The notes under the pieces were generated by a model, which ran no database searches, was not told the DNA's origin, and was given only the letters and a program-made list of their open reading frames with translations. Source: Desulfuromusa sp. (GTDB taxonomy: Bacteria > Desulfobacterota > Desulfuromonadia > Desulfuromonadales > Geopsychrobacteraceae). From it: a stretch of DNA of 24,230 bases. The stretch lies in NCBI GenBank assembly GCA_021647765.1, contig JAKIUD010000049.1, positions 1 through 24,230 of the forward strand, written 5' to 3'. The number at the start of each line of letters is the position of its first letter. Position 1 is the stretch's first letter. The translations under genes were made by a program, and so were the position numbers. Shown piece by piece: positions 23,876-24,230 of this stretch.

Positions 23876-23960
23876 TGTCTGAAGGGTCTTTGCGCACCTT
23901 GTCCATCAACGCTTGAAGCGTCTCGTCCAAGGTTCCGGATTTCAGAATATCTTCGGCCAC
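23841..23960 (-). pseudogene. impE: Type VI secretion accessory protein ImpE/TagJ, N-terminal fragment
   Basis: Starts at GTG 23960 with AAAGGGG about 7 bases upstream. The first 40 residues (MAEDILKSGTLDETLQALMD, then KVRKDPSDIKQRVFLFQLFA) match the conserved N-terminus of ImpE/TagJ, a protein of about 270 aa that assists sheath turnover in some type VI secretion systems. After residue 40 the frame runs into the antisense of the efflux gene and loses all resemblance; it stays open to 23727. hcp lies just upstream on the same strand, the usual impE neighbour. So this is a genuine gene start cut at the junction. Confidence 0.7.
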
Positions 23961-24029
23961 AACAGCACCCCTTTCACATCACACCAATTCGCCCAAAGCC
24001 AATGGCCCGGGCGAATTGAATTTAAAGGT

Positions 24030-24048
24030 GGCCGCGCTTTACGCGGCC
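24030..24048 (-). terminator. Hairpin after hcp
   Basis: GGCCGCG (24030-24036) pairs with CGCGGCC (24042-24048) around 5 bases, 9 bases after the hcp stop. On the minus strand ACCTTTAAATT follows, a poor U-tract, so read-through into impE is likely. Confidence 0.6.
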
Positions 24049-24057
24049 AGCAAGCCA

Positions 24058-24230
24058 TTAAACAGCGTATTGTGCTGTGTTCTTGACCCGGCTCCACTCG
24101 GCCTTCTTGGAGCGTGCGGTATCCATAGAGCCATCGGCCTTTTGCGGCACATACTCAACCTTCATGGCGCCATATTGGAAGGTGATGCGCTCTTCGCAGA
24201 TATCATCGCCATCCGAGCCGGACCATTCAA
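24058..24230 (-). CDS. hcp: Type VI secretion tube protein Hcp, C-terminal part
   Basis: Partial gene; the start lies beyond the right edge. The 57 visible residues begin EWSGSDGDDICEERITFQYG and include AMKVEYVPQKADGSMD, the conserved late beta-strands of the Hcp ring, then end KNTAQYAV with TAA. Hcp hexamers form the inner tube of the type VI secretion system and are also secreted. The spacing and order hcp then impE fit Imp-type T6SS clusters. The GC-rich codon use differs from the left part of the window. Confidence 0.85.
   Translation of the reverse strand, partial: EWSGSDGDDICEERITFQYGAMKVEYVPQKADGSMDTARSKKAEWSRVKNTAQYAV

Overview
The window reads as a chromosomal segment of a Gram-negative proteobacterium, most likely of the Desulfuromonadales/Geobacter type. 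That placement is an inference from the hisZ-purA neighbourhood (which I recall from Geobacter), the selenium-dependent tRNA enzyme MnmH, a sigma-54-type glnK-amtB promoter and moderate GC content. No rRNA or phylogenetic marker in the window confirms it.

Layout. 1-1430 is the edge of an integrated element: a tyrosine integrase cut off before its catalytic domain and one small unknown gene, abutting the 3' end of tRNA-Glu. 1431-7073 is a minus-strand housekeeping block: tRNA-Lys and tRNA-Glu with their own promoter, purA, hisZ, pepA and mnmH. 7186-9636 is on the plus strand: an initiator tRNA, a MntA/HepT toxin-antitoxin pair whose toxin gene carries a one-base frameshift, and an AT-rich AAA/DUF4143 ATPase with a near-consensus promoter that predicts a leaderless mRNA. 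9637-10063 holds two repeat elements.

10064-15250 is a plus-strand cluster of four genes: two tandem saccharopine-dehydrogenase/lysine-6-dehydrogenase-like paralogues, an unusual regulator joining an XRE helix-turn-helix to a TRAP-transporter (DctP) ligand-binding domain, and an MmgE/PrpD-family protein. It runs tail to tail, with a 59-bp coding overlap, into a complete minus-strand general L-amino-acid ABC transporter operon (aapJ-aapQ-aapM-aapP). Further right come glnK-amtB on the minus strand, with a sigma-54 promoter and a candidate NtrC site, and a divergent TetR regulator translationally coupled to an outer-membrane efflux lipoprotein.

The efflux gene breaks at about 23.85 kb. It is joined head-on to the first about 40 codons of a type VI secretion gene (impE/tagJ), followed by the 3' part of hcp. 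This is either a real microhomology rearrangement or a chimeric assembly join, so the last about 380 bases should be treated with caution.

How the genes may work together: the right half is about nitrogen (amino-acid import, ammonium import, PII control). The central cluster looks like a route for an amino or imino acid whose carboxylate ligand is sensed in the cytoplasm by the XRE-DctP protein. That cluster is the best candidate here for something undescribed.
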